A DNA stretch of 64,000 bases from Pseudomonas monteilii NBRC 103158 = DSM 14164 (GTDB lineage: Bacteria > Pseudomonadota > Gammaproteobacteria > Pseudomonadales > Pseudomonadaceae): positions 124,001 to 188,000 of the forward strand of contig NZ_BBIS01000008.1 in the NCBI RefSeq assembly GCF_000730605.1. The letters are read 5' to 3'. The translations under genes were made by a program, and so were the position numbers. The notes beneath the pieces are model-generated. The model ran no database searches. It worked only from the letters and a program-made list of their open reading frames with translations, and had not been told where the DNA came from. Within the stretch, counting starts at the first letter, position 1. Each line of letters begins with the position of its first letter. Of this stretch, positions 1 through 8,088 are shown one piece after another.

Positions 1-34
1 GGTCGTTGCTGGGGGCAAGAAGAGGTGATCTGCC

Positions 35-79
35 TGTGCCGGCCTCTTCGCGCCGAACCGCCGTGAACAGGCCGGCACA
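35..79. repeat. REP-like inverted repeat
   Basis: Two 11-base arms, TGTGCCGGCCT and AGGCCGGCACA, face each other across a 23-base spacer, and the left arm continues into CTCTTCGCG. This is the core wording of P. putida REP elements. The copy looks degenerate because the usual GGGCAAGCCCGCTCC stretch is missing. Confidence 0.6.
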
Positions 80-93
80 GGAATAACGCTCAT

Positions 94-119
94 GAAAAAG
101 GCGCCACGGGGGCGCCTTC
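94..119 (-). terminator. Rho-independent terminator of the phosphate transporter
   Basis: Read on the minus strand, AAGGCGCC, a short loop and GGCGCC are followed by TTTTTC. It lies just after the stop codon of the minus-strand phosphate transporter. Confidence 0.85.
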
Positions 120-136
120 ATTCATTGCGGTATCAC

Positions 137-1609
137 TCAGCCAATGGCTTTGGACGCCAGCCAGAACAGGCCGGCCGCCAGGCCCATCGAGGCCGGCAGG
201 GTGAGGACCCAGGCCAACAGGATCGTCTTCACGGTGCCGCCTTGCAGGCCGCTTTTGTTGGCGACCATGGTGCCGGCCACGCCGGACGACAGCACGTGGG
301 TGGTCGATACCGGCAGGGCGAACACGTTGGCCATGCCGATGGCGCAGGCCGCGGTGATCTGTGCCGACATGCCCTGTGCATAGGTCATGCCCTGCTTGCC
401 GATCTTCTCGCCGACGGTCAGTACCACACGCTTCCAGCCAACCATGGTGCCCAGGCCCAGGGCCAGGGCGACGGCCACGATCACCCAGAACGGGGCGTAT
501 TCGGTCGTGGCAGTGAGGTCTTTGCGCAGTTTCTCCAGGTCGGCCTTTTCACGGGCCTCCAGGCCTGGCAGCTTGCCAACCTTCTTCGCCGTGTCATCCA
601 GGCACAGCAGGTAGCGGCGCACTTCGACACGCTTCTCGGCACTCAGGCTGTGGTAGTCGGTCACGCCTTGCAGCGAGGCCTGCAGCGCGGCAATGGTCGG
701 CTCGGTCTGCTGCGGGTTGCAGCTGAACTGCTCCGGCAGGTCGCTGGCCTTGGCTTTGCCCAGCGCCAGGAACTCGCCCAGGGTGGCGGCGTTGCGCTGA
801 TAGAACTGGCTCATGTGCAGGGTGGCGTCGCGGGTACGCTCGATCTGGTAGGTGGTGCTGTTCAGGTCGAGGACGAACTTGGCCGGGACGATACCGATGA
901 GCACCAGCATGATCAGGCCGATGCCTTTCTGGCCGTCGTTCGAACCGTGCACGAAGCTGACGCCCATGGCGGAAACCACCAGCACCATGCGGTTCCAGAA
1001 TGGCGGGTGCTTCTTGTCGTCGAGTTTGCGGCGCTGGTCGGGGGTTTTGTGCATCTTCGACAGCGGGCGCCACCACTTCAGGCCGATCAGCACCAAGGCG
1101 GCAACGGCGAAGCCGGCCATTGGCGAGACCACCAGCGACATGGCGATGTCGATCGCCTTCTGCCAGTTGACGCCGTCACCCAGCGGAATGTCGTTGATCA
1201 GGGCGTTGGCCAGGCCGACGCCGAGAATGGAGCCGATCAGCGTGTGCGAGCTGGAAGCGGGGATGCCAAAGTACCAGGTGCCCAGGTTCCAGGTGATGGC
1301 CGCAGCCAGCAGCGAGAAGACCATGGCCAGGCCGTGTCCGGTGTTCACGTTGATCAGCAGCTCTACCGGCAGCAGGTGCACGATGGCATAGGCCACCCCG
1401 ACACCGCCGAGCAGAACGCCAAGGAAGTTGAACACGCCGGAGAAGAACACGGCGAGGTGCGGCGGCATGGCTTTGGTATAGATGACGGTAGCTACCGCGT
1501 TGGCGGTGTCATGAAAGCCATTGATGAACTCGAAGGCGAGTACGAAGGTCAAGGCGAGCAGCAGGCTCACCAACACCCAGGCATCCAGTCCGCTGAATAA
1601 ATCGATCAT
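137..1609 (-). CDS. pit: Inorganic phosphate transporter, PiT family
   Basis: Inner-membrane low-affinity phosphate (metal-phosphate):H+ symporter of about 490 residues, the usual length for the bacterial family. The two PiT half-signatures are visible: FINGFHDTANAVAT near the N-terminus and GSNDGQKGIG in the middle. A hydrophilic loop of roughly 130 residues separates two hydrophobic blocks. The start at 1609 (MIDLFSGLD) is preferred over an in-frame ATG at 1672 because the family begins with this hydrophobic segment; neither start has a strong ribosome binding site. It is monocistronic, with its own terminator at 94-119. I saw no convincing Pho box upstream. Substrate assignment rests on family membership. 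Confidence 0.93.
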   Translation of the reverse strand: MIDLFSGLDAWVLVSLLLALTFVLAFEFINGFHDTANAVATVIYTKAMPPHLAVFFSGVFNFLGVLLGGVGVAYAIVHLLPVELLINVNTGHGLAMVFSLLAAAITWNLGTWYFGIPASSSHTLIGSILGVGLANALINDIPLGDGVNWQKAIDIAMSLVVSPMAGFAVAALVLIGLKWWRPLSKMHKTPDQRRKLDDKKHPPFWNRMVLVVSAMGVSFVHGSNDGQKGIGLIMLVLIGIVPAKFVLDLNSTTYQIERTRDATLHMSQFYQRNAATLGEFLALGKAKASDLPEQFSCNPQQTEPTIAALQASLQGVTDYHSLSAEKRVEVRRYLLCLDDTAKKVGKLPGLEAREKADLEKLRKDLTATTEYAPFWVIVAVALALGLGTMVGWKRVVLTVGEKIGKQGMTYAQGMSAQITAACAIGMANVFALPVSTTHVLSSGVAGTMVANKSGLQGGTVKTILLAWVLTLPASMGLAAGLFWLASKAIG

Positions 1610-1932
1610 GAAGGTTGTCTGGCGGTCATAGGGGGGCGGGATTATGCCAGAAAACCTTGGCAATCGATGCACCTGCTACAGACCGATGGCGATCTTCATG
1701 GCGTGGGTGCGCCGTGCAAGGTGGGGCATTCAGGCAGGGAAATATCGGCTAACAAGCGTAAATATTGGCGAAATCAGGCATAAAAGCCAAGAAAATGCTG
1801 GCTTGCCATCATTCAAACGATCGTATGAAATTTGTGTAATTCCATTTCATCATCGGTCAGGCGGTAAAGATCGAGGCAATTTTGACCGCGCCCGGGCTGG
1901 CCGGGCGACGACGCGCTGGCGTAGTCCTGGGG

Positions 1933-2133
1933 TCAGGGGGTGTCGCTGCGCAGTTCCTTTTCAATGCGTTCCAGTTCCTGGCTGAAAGCCTGGTCGCGCA
2001 CACTGGCACGTTTGCGCCAAGGTTTGCGTTCCGGATCCGGTTGTGCGGCATAAGTGGTGACTTCGCCGCCGTAAACATCCTTGTAACGTTCAGCCTGGCG
2101 CTCGAGTTCTGCGCGCAGTTCATCTTTCGTCAC
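1933..2133 (-). CDS. Conserved small hypothetical protein (66 aa)
   Basis: A 66-residue, highly charged, probably soluble protein with no signal peptide or membrane segment. It starts MTKDELRAELERQAERYKDV, which predicts an amphipathic helix, and ends in another charged helix (ELERIEKELRSD). The start codon is GTG; a modest CAGG stands upstream. It lies alone between the phosphate transporter and the pcaR region, in the same direction as the transporter but separated by about 320 bases. I do not recognise a functional family. Codon use matches the neighbours. Confidence 0.6.
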   Translation of the reverse strand: MTKDELRAELERQAERYKDVYGGEVTTYAAQPDPERKPWRKRASVRDQAFSQELERIEKELRSDTP

Positions 2134-2437
2134 ATGCAGTACCTGAATTAAGAGTAATGACGGTTGTTATGCACTGTGCAGCATGCACAGGCTATGCGGG
2201 CCGCAACGGCTTGATACAAGGCTTGATACAACAGAAGGTTCCTTGACCACGCTGGCGTCGGGTGCCTGCGCAATCGATTATAGCAACCGGTAATTCGCCG
2301 AACATCGTTATTTACCCGGCCCTGGCATCATCTGACGTAAGTAGTGGGATGTGCCTGGAAACAGTTTGGACCTTTCGTACAAGTTTGAAAGGCAAGGCGG
2401 ATAAAAGTTCGCTGCAACGTCGGGATGATGCCCGAAT

Positions 2438-2529
2438 GAAAAACGGCCTCGCCAGAAGGCGAGGCCGTTGCCTGGGGACTTCTACGGTGGGTACCTGACC
2501 AGTCTCTCCAAAGAAGCCACAAGTGGCAT
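2438..2529 (-). ncRNA. Candidate small RNA divergent from pcaR
   Basis: On the minus strand a possible sigma-70 promoter (TTGACC at 2562-2557, TATACC at 2541-2536, spacing 15) is followed about 70 bases later by a perfect 12-bp hairpin (AACGGCCTCGCC, loop, GGCGAGGCCGTT) with a run of five Us. No minus-strand gene lies upstream that would need this terminator, so an independent transcript of about 90 nt is the simplest reading. The putative -35 element touches the PcaR-type operator, suggesting shared control with pcaR. The 15-base spacing is short, and a chance 15-codon frame inside has no ribosome binding site. This is inference from sequence only. Confidence 0.4.
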
Positions 2530-2562
2530 GAGAAAGGTATAAGCAAACGTGTCGGCGGTCAA

Positions 2563-2596
2563 TTGCGATTATCGGCCGTTTGTTCGATAATCGCAC
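2563..2596. promoter_or_regulatory. PcaR-type operator at pcaR (two facing boxes)
   Basis: Positions 2582-2596 read GTTCGATAATCGCAC, exactly the 15-bp box described for PcaR in P. putida. A second box in the opposite direction lies at 2563-2577 (12 of 15 matches). Together they form an inverted repeat with perfect 11-base arms (TGCGATTATCG and CGATAATCGCA) separated by 10 bases, two helical turns centre to centre. It sits 27 bases before the pcaR start and fits autoregulation. Confidence 0.8.
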
Positions 2597-2622
2597 GAAC
2601 CGGCGTTTTTTTGAGGTGTGCG

Positions 2623-3498
2623 ATGAGTGACGAAACCCTGGGCAACGATTCTGGCAATCCGGAGGTGGCACGGCCTGCTTCGGCTGCCATGGCGCCGCCG
2701 ATCGTGGCTTCTCCGGCCAAGCGCATCCAGGCCTTTACCGGCGACCCGGACTTCATGACCTCCCTGGCACGTGGCCTGGCCGTGATCCAGGCGTTCCAGG
2801 AGCGCAAGCGCCACCTGACCATCGCCCAGATCAGCCACCGTACGGAAATCCCTCGTGCAGCGGTGCGCCGTTGCCTGCATACGTTGATAAAGCTGGGTTA
2901 CGCCACCACCGACGGGCGTACCTATTCGCTGTTGCCTAAAGTGCTGACCCTGGGGCATGCATACCTGTCGTCGACACCGCTGGCGATTTCTGCCCAGCCA
3001 TACCTGGACCGCATCAGCGACCAGTTGCACGAGGCGGCCAACATGGCCACGCTCGAGGGTGACGACATCCTTTATATAGCCCGCTCGGCCACGGTGGAGC
3101 GGCTGATTTCGGTCGACCTGTCGGTGGGCGGGCGCCTGCCGGCCTACTGCACGTCGATGGGGCGCATTCTGCTGGCAGCCCTGGACGACACCAGCCTGCG
3201 CGAGTACCTGGAGCGTGCCGACCTGAAAGCGCGCACCAGCCGTACCCTGCATGACCCTGAATCCTTGTTCGCCTGCATCCAGCAGGTGCGCGCTCAGGGA
3301 TGGTGCGTGGTGGACCAGGAACTGGAGCAGGGGCTGCGATCGATTGCGGTGCCGGTGTATGACGCTTCGGGGCAGGTGTTGGCGGCGTTGAACGTGAGTA
3401 CCCATGTCGGGCGAGTAACGCGTAGTGAACTGGAGCAGCGTTTCTTGCCGATTTTGCTCGCTGCCAGCCGCGACCTTTGTCATCAGTTGTTTGGTTGA
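2623..3498 (+). CDS. pcaR: PcaR, IclR-family regulator of the beta-ketoadipate pathway
   Basis: An IclR-family protein of 291 residues with an N-terminal winged helix (about residues 43-100, LARGLAVIQAFQERKRHLT onward) and a C-terminal effector domain that senses beta-ketoadipate in the known family member. The sequence matches the P. putida PcaR I remember almost throughout. The start at 2623 is chosen because GAGG precedes it and the known protein begins MSDETLG; an in-frame ATG at 2563 would lie inside the operator. It heads the pca gene group, although a hairpin at 3506-3524 and a separate promoter region suggest it is transcribed separately from pcaK. PcaR activates pca structural genes and represses itself in P. 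putida. Confidence 0.96.
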   Translation: MSDETLGNDSGNPEVARPASAAMAPPIVASPAKRIQAFTGDPDFMTSLARGLAVIQAFQERKRHLTIAQISHRTEIPRAAVRRCLHTLIKLGYATTDGRTYSLLPKVLTLGHAYLSSTPLAISAQPYLDRISDQLHEAANMATLEGDDILYIARSATVERLISVDLSVGGRLPAYCTSMGRILLAALDDTSLREYLERADLKARTSRTLHDPESLFACIQQVRAQGWCVVDQELEQGLRSIAVPVYDASGQVLAALNVSTHVGRVTRSELEQRFLPILLAASRDLCHQLFG

Positions 3499-3505
3499 AA
3501 TTGCC

Positions 3506-3524
3506 GGGGCCGCAAGGCGGCCCC
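3506..3524 (+). terminator. Hairpin after pcaR
   Basis: GGGGCCGC and GCGGCCCC form a perfect 8-bp stem with a 3-base loop directly after the pcaR stop. The tail is AAAATA rather than a T run, so intrinsic termination may be weak. Confidence 0.45.
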
Positions 3525-3551
3525 AAAATAGAACAGGCAAAACCGTTTCCT

Positions 3552-3566
3552 GTGCGATAAACGCAC
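3552..3566 (+). promoter_or_regulatory. PcaR box before pcaK
   Basis: GTGCGATAAACGCAC matches the 15-bp PcaR box GTTCGATAATCGCAC at 13 positions. It lies about 270 bases before the pcaK start, so the transcript would carry a long leader. Confidence 0.7.
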
Positions 3567-3669
3567 AGTGTCGTTCCGGGTGAATTGCTTCACCTGCGCC
3601 CGCTGATTAATGTTTCTCGCAACGGTCGGCCCTGCCTACCGAACAAGAAAAACATAAGAGGCACATAAC

Positions 3670-3732
3670 ATGAATACTGTCCCCTCGCTGCCGCGGCCGC
3701 ACCCGCGCGCAGTACCGTTGTATCCAGGCTGA
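3670..3732 (+). CDS. Possible 20-codon leader peptide upstream of pcaK
   Basis: An ATG at 3670 follows AAGAGGCACATAAC, a better Shine-Dalgarno arrangement than pcaK itself has. The frame runs 20 codons (MNTVPSLPRPHPRAVPLYPG) to TGA, ending 87 bases before pcaK. The peptide is strikingly rich in proline (6 of 20) and arginine, which could slow ribosomes. It could be a translated upstream frame affecting pcaK, or chance. There is no homology evidence. Confidence 0.35.
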   Translation: MNTVPSLPRPHPRAVPLYPG

Positions 3733-3819
3733 CGCAGGCCATATTCCCTACTCATCGCCCTCTGTGCCGGTTGCCCGTGTGCAGTGGTCTGGCTGTGCCC
3801 TACATTCTGGATAACAACA

Positions 3820-5166
3820 ATGAACCAAGCGCAAAACAACGTCGGTAAAAGCCTCGACGTTCAGTCGTTCATCAATCAGCAGCCGCTGTCCCGCTATCAG
3901 TGGCGGGTCGTGCTGTTGTGCTTTCTGATCGTCTTCCTCGATGGCCTGGACACTGCCGCCATGGGCTTCATCGCCCCGGCCCTGTCGCAGGAGTGGGGGA
4001 TCGACCGTGCCAGCCTCGGCCCGGTCATGAGTGCCGCATTGATCGGCATGGTGTTCGGCGCCTTGGGCTCCGGGCCGCTGGCTGACCGCTTCGGCCGTAA
4101 AGGTGTTCTGGTGGGCGCGGTGCTGGTGTTCGGCGGTTTCAGCCTGGCTTCGGCCTATGCCACCAACGTCGACCAGTTGCTGGTACTGCGCTTTCTGACG
4201 GGCCTGGGCCTTGGTGCCGGTATGCCCAACGCGACTACGCTGCTGTCCGAATACACCCCTGAGCGCCTCAAGTCGTTGCTGGTCACCAGCATGTTCTGTG
4301 GTTTCAACTTGGGCATGGCGGGTGGTGGCTTCATTTCCGCCAAGATGATCCCGGCTTACGGCTGGCACAGCCTGCTGGTTATCGGTGGGGTACTGCCGCT
4401 GCTGCTGGCGTTGGTGCTGATGGTCTGGCTGCCGGAGTCGGCGCGGTTCCTGGTGGTACGCAACCGAGGCACCGACAAGGTGCGCAAGACCCTGTCGCCC
4501 ATCGCGCCACAGGTGGTGGCCGAGGCCGGCAGCTTCACCGTACCGGAACAAAAGGCCGTGGCCGCACGCAACGTGTTTGCGGTGATCTTCTCCGGCACTT
4601 ATGGCCTGGGCACCCTGCTGCTGTGGCTGACCTACTTCATGGGCCTGGTCATCGTCTACCTGCTGACCAGCTGGCTGCCAACCCTGATGCGAGACAGCGG
4701 TGCGAGCATGGAGCAGGCCGCGTTCATCGGTGCGCTGTTCCAGTTTGGCGGTGTGCTCAGTGCGGTCGGTGTGGGTTGGGCCATGGACCGTTTCAACCCG
4801 CACAAGGTCATCGGCATTTTCTACCTGCTGGCCGGGGTGTTCGCTTACGCCGTGGGGCAGAGCCTGGGCAACATCACCGTGTTGGCCACGCTGGTACTGA
4901 TTGCGGGTATGTGCGTGAACGGCGCGCAGTCGGCAATGCCTTCGCTGGCGGCACGCTTCTACCCGACCCAGGGCCGGGCCACGGGGGTATCGTGGATGCT
5001 GGGCATTGGCCGCTTTGGCGCGATTCTCGGGGCCTGGAGTGGCGCAATGCTGCTGGGCCTGGGCTGGAACTTCGAGCAGGTGCTGACGGCATTGCTGGTG
5101 CCGGCGGCGCTGGCGACCGTGGGCGTGATCGTGAAAGGGCTGGTGAGCCACGCAGACGCGACCTGA
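3820..5166 (+). CDS. pcaK: PcaK, 4-hydroxybenzoate/protocatechuate MFS transporter and chemoreceptor
   Basis: Aromatic acid:H+ symporter of the inner membrane, 448 residues with 12 predicted membrane segments, the same length as known P. putida PcaK. The first segment carries DGLDTA (41-46), the Asp-containing motif typical of the aromatic-acid symporter family, and the loop between segments 2 and 3 carries GPLADRFGRK (85-94), the MFS signature. In P. putida PcaK also contributes to taxis toward 4-hydroxybenzoate. The start at 3820 (MNQAQNN) is preferred over an in-frame start 36 bases earlier because it matches the known protein. The gene lies upstream of pcaF and under a PcaR-type box. Confidence 0.95.
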   Translation: MNQAQNNVGKSLDVQSFINQQPLSRYQWRVVLLCFLIVFLDGLDTAAMGFIAPALSQEWGIDRASLGPVMSAALIGMVFGALGSGPLADRFGRKGVLVGAVLVFGGFSLASAYATNVDQLLVLRFLTGLGLGAGMPNATTLLSEYTPERLKSLLVTSMFCGFNLGMAGGGFISAKMIPAYGWHSLLVIGGVLPLLLALVLMVWLPESARFLVVRNRGTDKVRKTLSPIAPQVVAEAGSFTVPEQKAVAARNVFAVIFSGTYGLGTLLLWLTYFMGLVIVYLLTSWLPTLMRDSGASMEQAAFIGALFQFGGVLSAVGVGWAMDRFNPHKVIGIFYLLAGVFAYAVGQSLGNITVLATLVLIAGMCVNGAQSAMPSLAARFYPTQGRATGVSWMLGIGRFGAILGAWSGAMLLGLGWNFEQVLTALLVPAALATVGVIVKGLVSHADAT

Positions 5167-5211
5167 GGTCGGTAAAGCGCAAGAAGGGGATCGGTAGGTT
5201 TGCAACAAATG

Positions 5212-5245
5212 GTTCGCTAATCGCACAAATAGTCGATTATCGGAT
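5212..5245 (+). promoter_or_regulatory. PcaR boxes before pcaF
   Basis: GTTCGCTAATCGCAC at 5212-5226 matches the PcaR box at 14 of 15 positions. A weaker second copy at 5231-5245 matches at 10. The direct-repeat arrangement resembles the two-box layout known for PcaR-activated promoters. It lies about 160 bases before pcaF and marks a second promoter within the cluster. Confidence 0.75.
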
Positions 5246-5385
5246 TGTAAGCGACCTGCCAGTCTCCTTAATCTGAGCTCACTGAAGCACCCTGACCAGT
5301 AGCCTCCAGCAGACCACCCCCGAACCACTGAAGTCGAGCCGTCCGCCCTGCGTGACCTCGAAGCCCGTACCGCAGGAGAAGCTTA

Positions 5386-6588
5386 ATGCGCGACGTATTT
5401 ATCTGTGACGCCATCCGCACCCCGATCGGCCGCTTCGGCGGCGCCCTGGCCGGCGTGCGTGCCGACGACCTGGCTGCCGTGCCGCTGAAGGCGCTGATCG
5501 AGCGCAACCCGAGCGTACAGTGGGATCAAGTCGACGAAGTGTTCTTCGGCTGCGCCAACCAGGCCGGTGAAGACAACCGTAACGTGGCGCGCATGGCGCT
5601 GCTGCTGGCCGGCCTGCCCGATAGCATCCCGGGTGTTACCCTGAACCGCCTGTGCGCGTCGGGCATGGATGCCATCGGCACTGCCTTCCGCGCCATCGCC
5701 AGCGGCGAAATGGAGCTGGCGATTGCCGGTGGCGTCGAGTCGATGTCGCGTGCCCCGTTCGTCATGGGCAAGGCCGAAAGCGGCTATTCGCGCAACATGA
5801 AGCTGGAAGACACCACCATCGGCTGGCGTTTCATCAACCCGCTGATGAAGAGCCAGTACGGCGTGGACTCCATGCCGGAAACCGCCGACAACGTGGCCGA
5901 CGATTATCAGGTTTCGCGTGCTGACCAGGACGCCTTCGCCCTGCGCAGCCAGCAAAAAGCGGCAGCCGCCCAGGCCGCCGGTTTCTTCGCCGAAGAAATC
6001 GTGCCGGTGCGCATTGCGCACAAGAAAGGCGAAACCATCGTCGAGCGTGACGAACACCTGCGCCCGGATACCACACTGGAAGCCCTGACCAAACTCAAGC
6101 CAGTCAACGGCCCGGACAAGACAGTGACCGCCGGCAATGCCTCGGGCGTGAACGATGGTGCTGCGGCGCTGATCCTGGCGTCGGCTGAAGCTGTGAAGAA
6201 GCACGGCCTGACGCCACGCGCCCGCGTTCTGGGCATGGCCAGTGGCGGTGTTGCCCCACGGGTAATGGGTATTGGCCCGGTGCCGGCGGTGCGCAAGCTG
6301 ACCGAGCGCTTGGGTGTGGCAGTCAATGATTTCGATGTGATCGAGCTGAACGAAGCCTTTGCCAGCCAAGGTCTGGCGGTGCTGCGTGAGCTGGGTGTGG
6401 CCGATGATGCGCCGCAGGTGAACCCTAATGGCGGCGCGATCGCCCTGGGCCACCCGCTGGGCATGAGCGGTGCGCGCCTGGTGCTGACGGCACTGCACCA
6501 GCTGGAGAAGAGTGGTGGGCGCAAGGGCCTGGCAACCATGTGTGTAGGGGTTGGCCAGGGTCTGGCTTTGGCCATCGAGCGGGTGTGA
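5386..6588 (+). CDS. pcaF: PcaF, beta-ketoadipyl-CoA thiolase
   Basis: Cleaves beta-ketoadipyl-CoA with CoA into succinyl-CoA and acetyl-CoA, the last step of the beta-ketoadipate pathway. It is a 400-residue thiolase with the acylated cysteine C90 (LNRLCASG), the histidine H356 (GHPLGMSG) and the second cysteine C386 (MCVGVGQG) all in place. A GGAG ribosome binding site precedes the ATG. It is followed by a REP pair, which probably separates its message from pcaT. The CoA transferase genes pcaIJ are not in this window. Confidence 0.96.
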   Translation: MRDVFICDAIRTPIGRFGGALAGVRADDLAAVPLKALIERNPSVQWDQVDEVFFGCANQAGEDNRNVARMALLLAGLPDSIPGVTLNRLCASGMDAIGTAFRAIASGEMELAIAGGVESMSRAPFVMGKAESGYSRNMKLEDTTIGWRFINPLMKSQYGVDSMPETADNVADDYQVSRADQDAFALRSQQKAAAAQAAGFFAEEIVPVRIAHKKGETIVERDEHLRPDTTLEALTKLKPVNGPDKTVTAGNASGVNDGAAALILASAEAVKKHGLTPRARVLGMASGGVAPRVMGIGPVPAVRKLTERLGVAVNDFDVIELNEAFASQGLAVLRELGVADDAPQVNPNGGAIALGHPLGMSGARLVLTALHQLEKSGGRKGLATMCVGVGQGLALAIERV

Positions 6589-6592
6589 CCTG

Positions 6593-6690
6593 TACCGGCC
6601 TCTTCGCGGGCAAGCCCGCTCCCACAGGATGATTGTTGCCCACTGCACAACGGAAACCTGTGGGAGCGGGCTTGCCCGCGAAGAGGCCGG
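6593..6690. repeat. Pair of facing REP elements
   Basis: Two REP copies in opposite directions (ACCGGCCTCTTCGCGGGCAA... and its mirror ending GAAGAGGCCGGT) surround about 30 unrelated bases. Each REP also has an internal GCGGGC/GCCCGC stem. It lies directly after the pcaF stop and may stabilise or end the pcaF message. Confidence 0.9.
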
Positions 6691-6742
6691 TCTTGTTAGA
6701 CACAAGGCCAATTGCCAGCCAGAAAGCGGAACGAGTGTGTTA

Positions 6743-6766
6743 CCAGGTATGTCTAGACTTACCTGG
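6743..6766. promoter_or_regulatory. Inverted repeat before pcaT
   Basis: CCAGGTA and TACCTGG flank a centre containing the palindrome TCTAGA, ending 23 bases before the pcaT ATG and just before its GGAG ribosome binding site. There is no T run, so it is more like an operator or an RNA hairpin than a terminator. It does not resemble the PcaR box. Confidence 0.4.
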
Positions 6767-6789
6767 GACCCTCTTGGAGTAAAACCGTC

Positions 6790-8079
6790 ATGACCTCAAC
6801 CTATTACACCGGCGAAGAACGCAGCAAGCGCATCTTCGCTATTATCGGTGCCTCATCAGGCAACCTGGTGGAATGGTTCGACTTCTACGTCTACGCGTTC
6901 TGCGCGATCTACTTTGCCCCGGCCTTCTTCCCTTCCGACGACCCTACCGTGCAGTTGTTGAACACGGCAGGTGTTTTCGCCGCAGGCTTTTTGATGCGCC
7001 CCATCGGTGGCTGGATCTTCGGCCGCCTCGCTGACCGCCATGGTCGCAAGAATTCCCTGATGATCTCGGTGCTGATGATGTGCTTCGGCTCCCTGATGAT
7101 CGCCTGCCTGCCCACCTATGCCAGCATCGGCACCTGGGCGCCAGCGCTGCTGTTGCTGGCTCGCCTGATCCAGGGGCTGTCGGTAGGCGGCGAATACGGC
7201 ACCACTGCCACCTACATGAGTGAAGTGGCGTTGCGCGGTCAGCGCGGCTTTTTTGCTTCGTTCCAGTACGTCACCCTGATCGGAGGCCAGTTGCTGGCGG
7301 TGCTGGTGGTGGTGATCCTGCAACAGCTGCTCACAGAAGATGAGCTACGTGCCTGGGGCTGGCGCATTCCATTCGTGGTTGGCGCCATTGCCGCGCTGAT
7401 CTCGCTGATGCTGCGCCGTTCGCTGCACGAAACCAGCAGCGCCGAGACTCGCCAGGACAAGGACGCCGGCACCATCAAGGGCCTGTTCCGCAATCACGCA
7501 GCGGCCTTTGTGACCGTGCTCGGCTATACCGCAGGTGGCTCGCTGATCTTCTACACCTTCACCACTTACATGCAGAAATACTTGGTGAACACGGCCGGCA
7601 TGACGGCAAAAAACGCCAGCTACGTGATGACCGGTGCGTTGTTCCTGTTCATGGTGCTGCAGCCGTTCTTCGGCATGCTGTCCGATCGCATCGGCCGGCG
7701 TAATTCGATGCTGCTGTTCGGGGCGCTCGGTACCCTGTGCACCGTGCCGCTGCTGATGGCCCTGAAAACGGTGACCAGCCCGTTCATGGCCTTTGTACTG
7801 ATCAGCCTGGCGTTGTGTATCGTCAGTTTCTACACCTCGATCAGCGGCCTGGTGAAGGCCGAGATGTTCCCGCCGCAGGTGCGTGCGCTGGGTGTGGGCC
7901 TGGCCTATGCAGTGGCCAACGCGGCATTCGGCGGCTCTGCCGAGTACGTGGCCCTGGGCCTGAAGACCCTGGGTATGGAAAACACTTTCTACTGGTACGT
8001 GACGGCCATGATGGCGATTGCCTTCCTGTTTAGCCTGCGCTTGCCGAAGCAGGCGGCGTACCTGCACCACGATGATTAA
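6790..8079 (+). CDS. pcaT: PcaT, beta-ketoadipate / dicarboxylate MFS transporter
   Basis: MFS transporter of the alpha-ketoglutarate permease subfamily, 429 residues and 12 predicted membrane segments. Visible signatures include [14 protein letters not shown] near the N-terminus, the MFS loop [10 protein letters not shown], and [17 protein letters not shown]. In P. putida PcaT takes up beta-ketoadipate. It is separated by 9 bases from pcaB, so pcaTBDC form one transcription unit. A paralogue of the same subfamily lies at 32909-34228 and is assigned to alpha-ketoglutarate uptake. Confidence 0.92.
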   Translation: MTSTYYTGEERSKRIFAIIGASSGNLVEWFDFYVYAFCAIYFAPAFFPSDDPTVQLLNTAGVFAAGFLMRPIGGWIFGRLADRHGRKNSLMISVLMMCFGSLMIACLPTYASIGTWAPALLLLARLIQGLSVGGEYGTTATYMSEVALRGQRGFFASFQYVTLIGGQLLAVLVVVILQQLLTEDELRAWGWRIPFVVGAIAALISLMLRRSLHETSSAETRQDKDAGTIKGLFRNHAAAFVTVLGYTAGGSLIFYTFTTYMQKYLVNTAGMTAKNASYVMTGALFLFMVLQPFFGMLSDRIGRRNSMLLFGALGTLCTVPLLMALKTVTSPFMAFVLISLALCIVSFYTSISGLVKAEMFPPQVRALGVGLAYAVANAAFGGSAEYVALGLKTLGMENTFYWYVTAMMAIAFLFSLRLPKQAAYLHHDD

Positions 8080-8088
8080 GGACGTGGC

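Larger units (their letters stand above)
2134..2622. other. Intergenic region with repeats and regulatory sites, no protein gene seen
   Basis: This 490-base gap holds a 12-base tandem duplication (GGCTTGATACAA at 2208-2219 and 2220-2231), a small inverted repeat around 2174-2190, a perfect 12-bp terminator hairpin facing the minus strand at 2438-2469, and the double PcaR-type palindrome at 2563-2596. Open frames across it lack ribosome binding sites and look like chance frames. See the ncRNA and operator entries. Confidence 0.6.
3499..3819 (+). promoter_or_regulatory. pcaR-pcaK intergenic region
   Basis: This 321-base stretch holds the pcaR hairpin, a PcaR box at 3552-3566 and a short reading frame with a ribosome binding site at 3670-3732. 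The remaining 87 bases before pcaK show no further clear motif. The pcaK start itself has only a weak ribosome binding site, which leaves room for control at the RNA level. Confidence 0.6.

Noticed and set aside
2262..2671. Open frames in the region before pcaR (for example 2262-2498 plus, 2312-2671 minus)
   Set aside because: No ribosome binding sites, and they cross a terminator hairpin and the pcaR operator.
6593..6690. REP pairs read as insertion sequences or terminal repeats of transposons
   Set aside because: They are short, lie at gene ends and enclose no transposase; the wording is that of P. putida REP elements.
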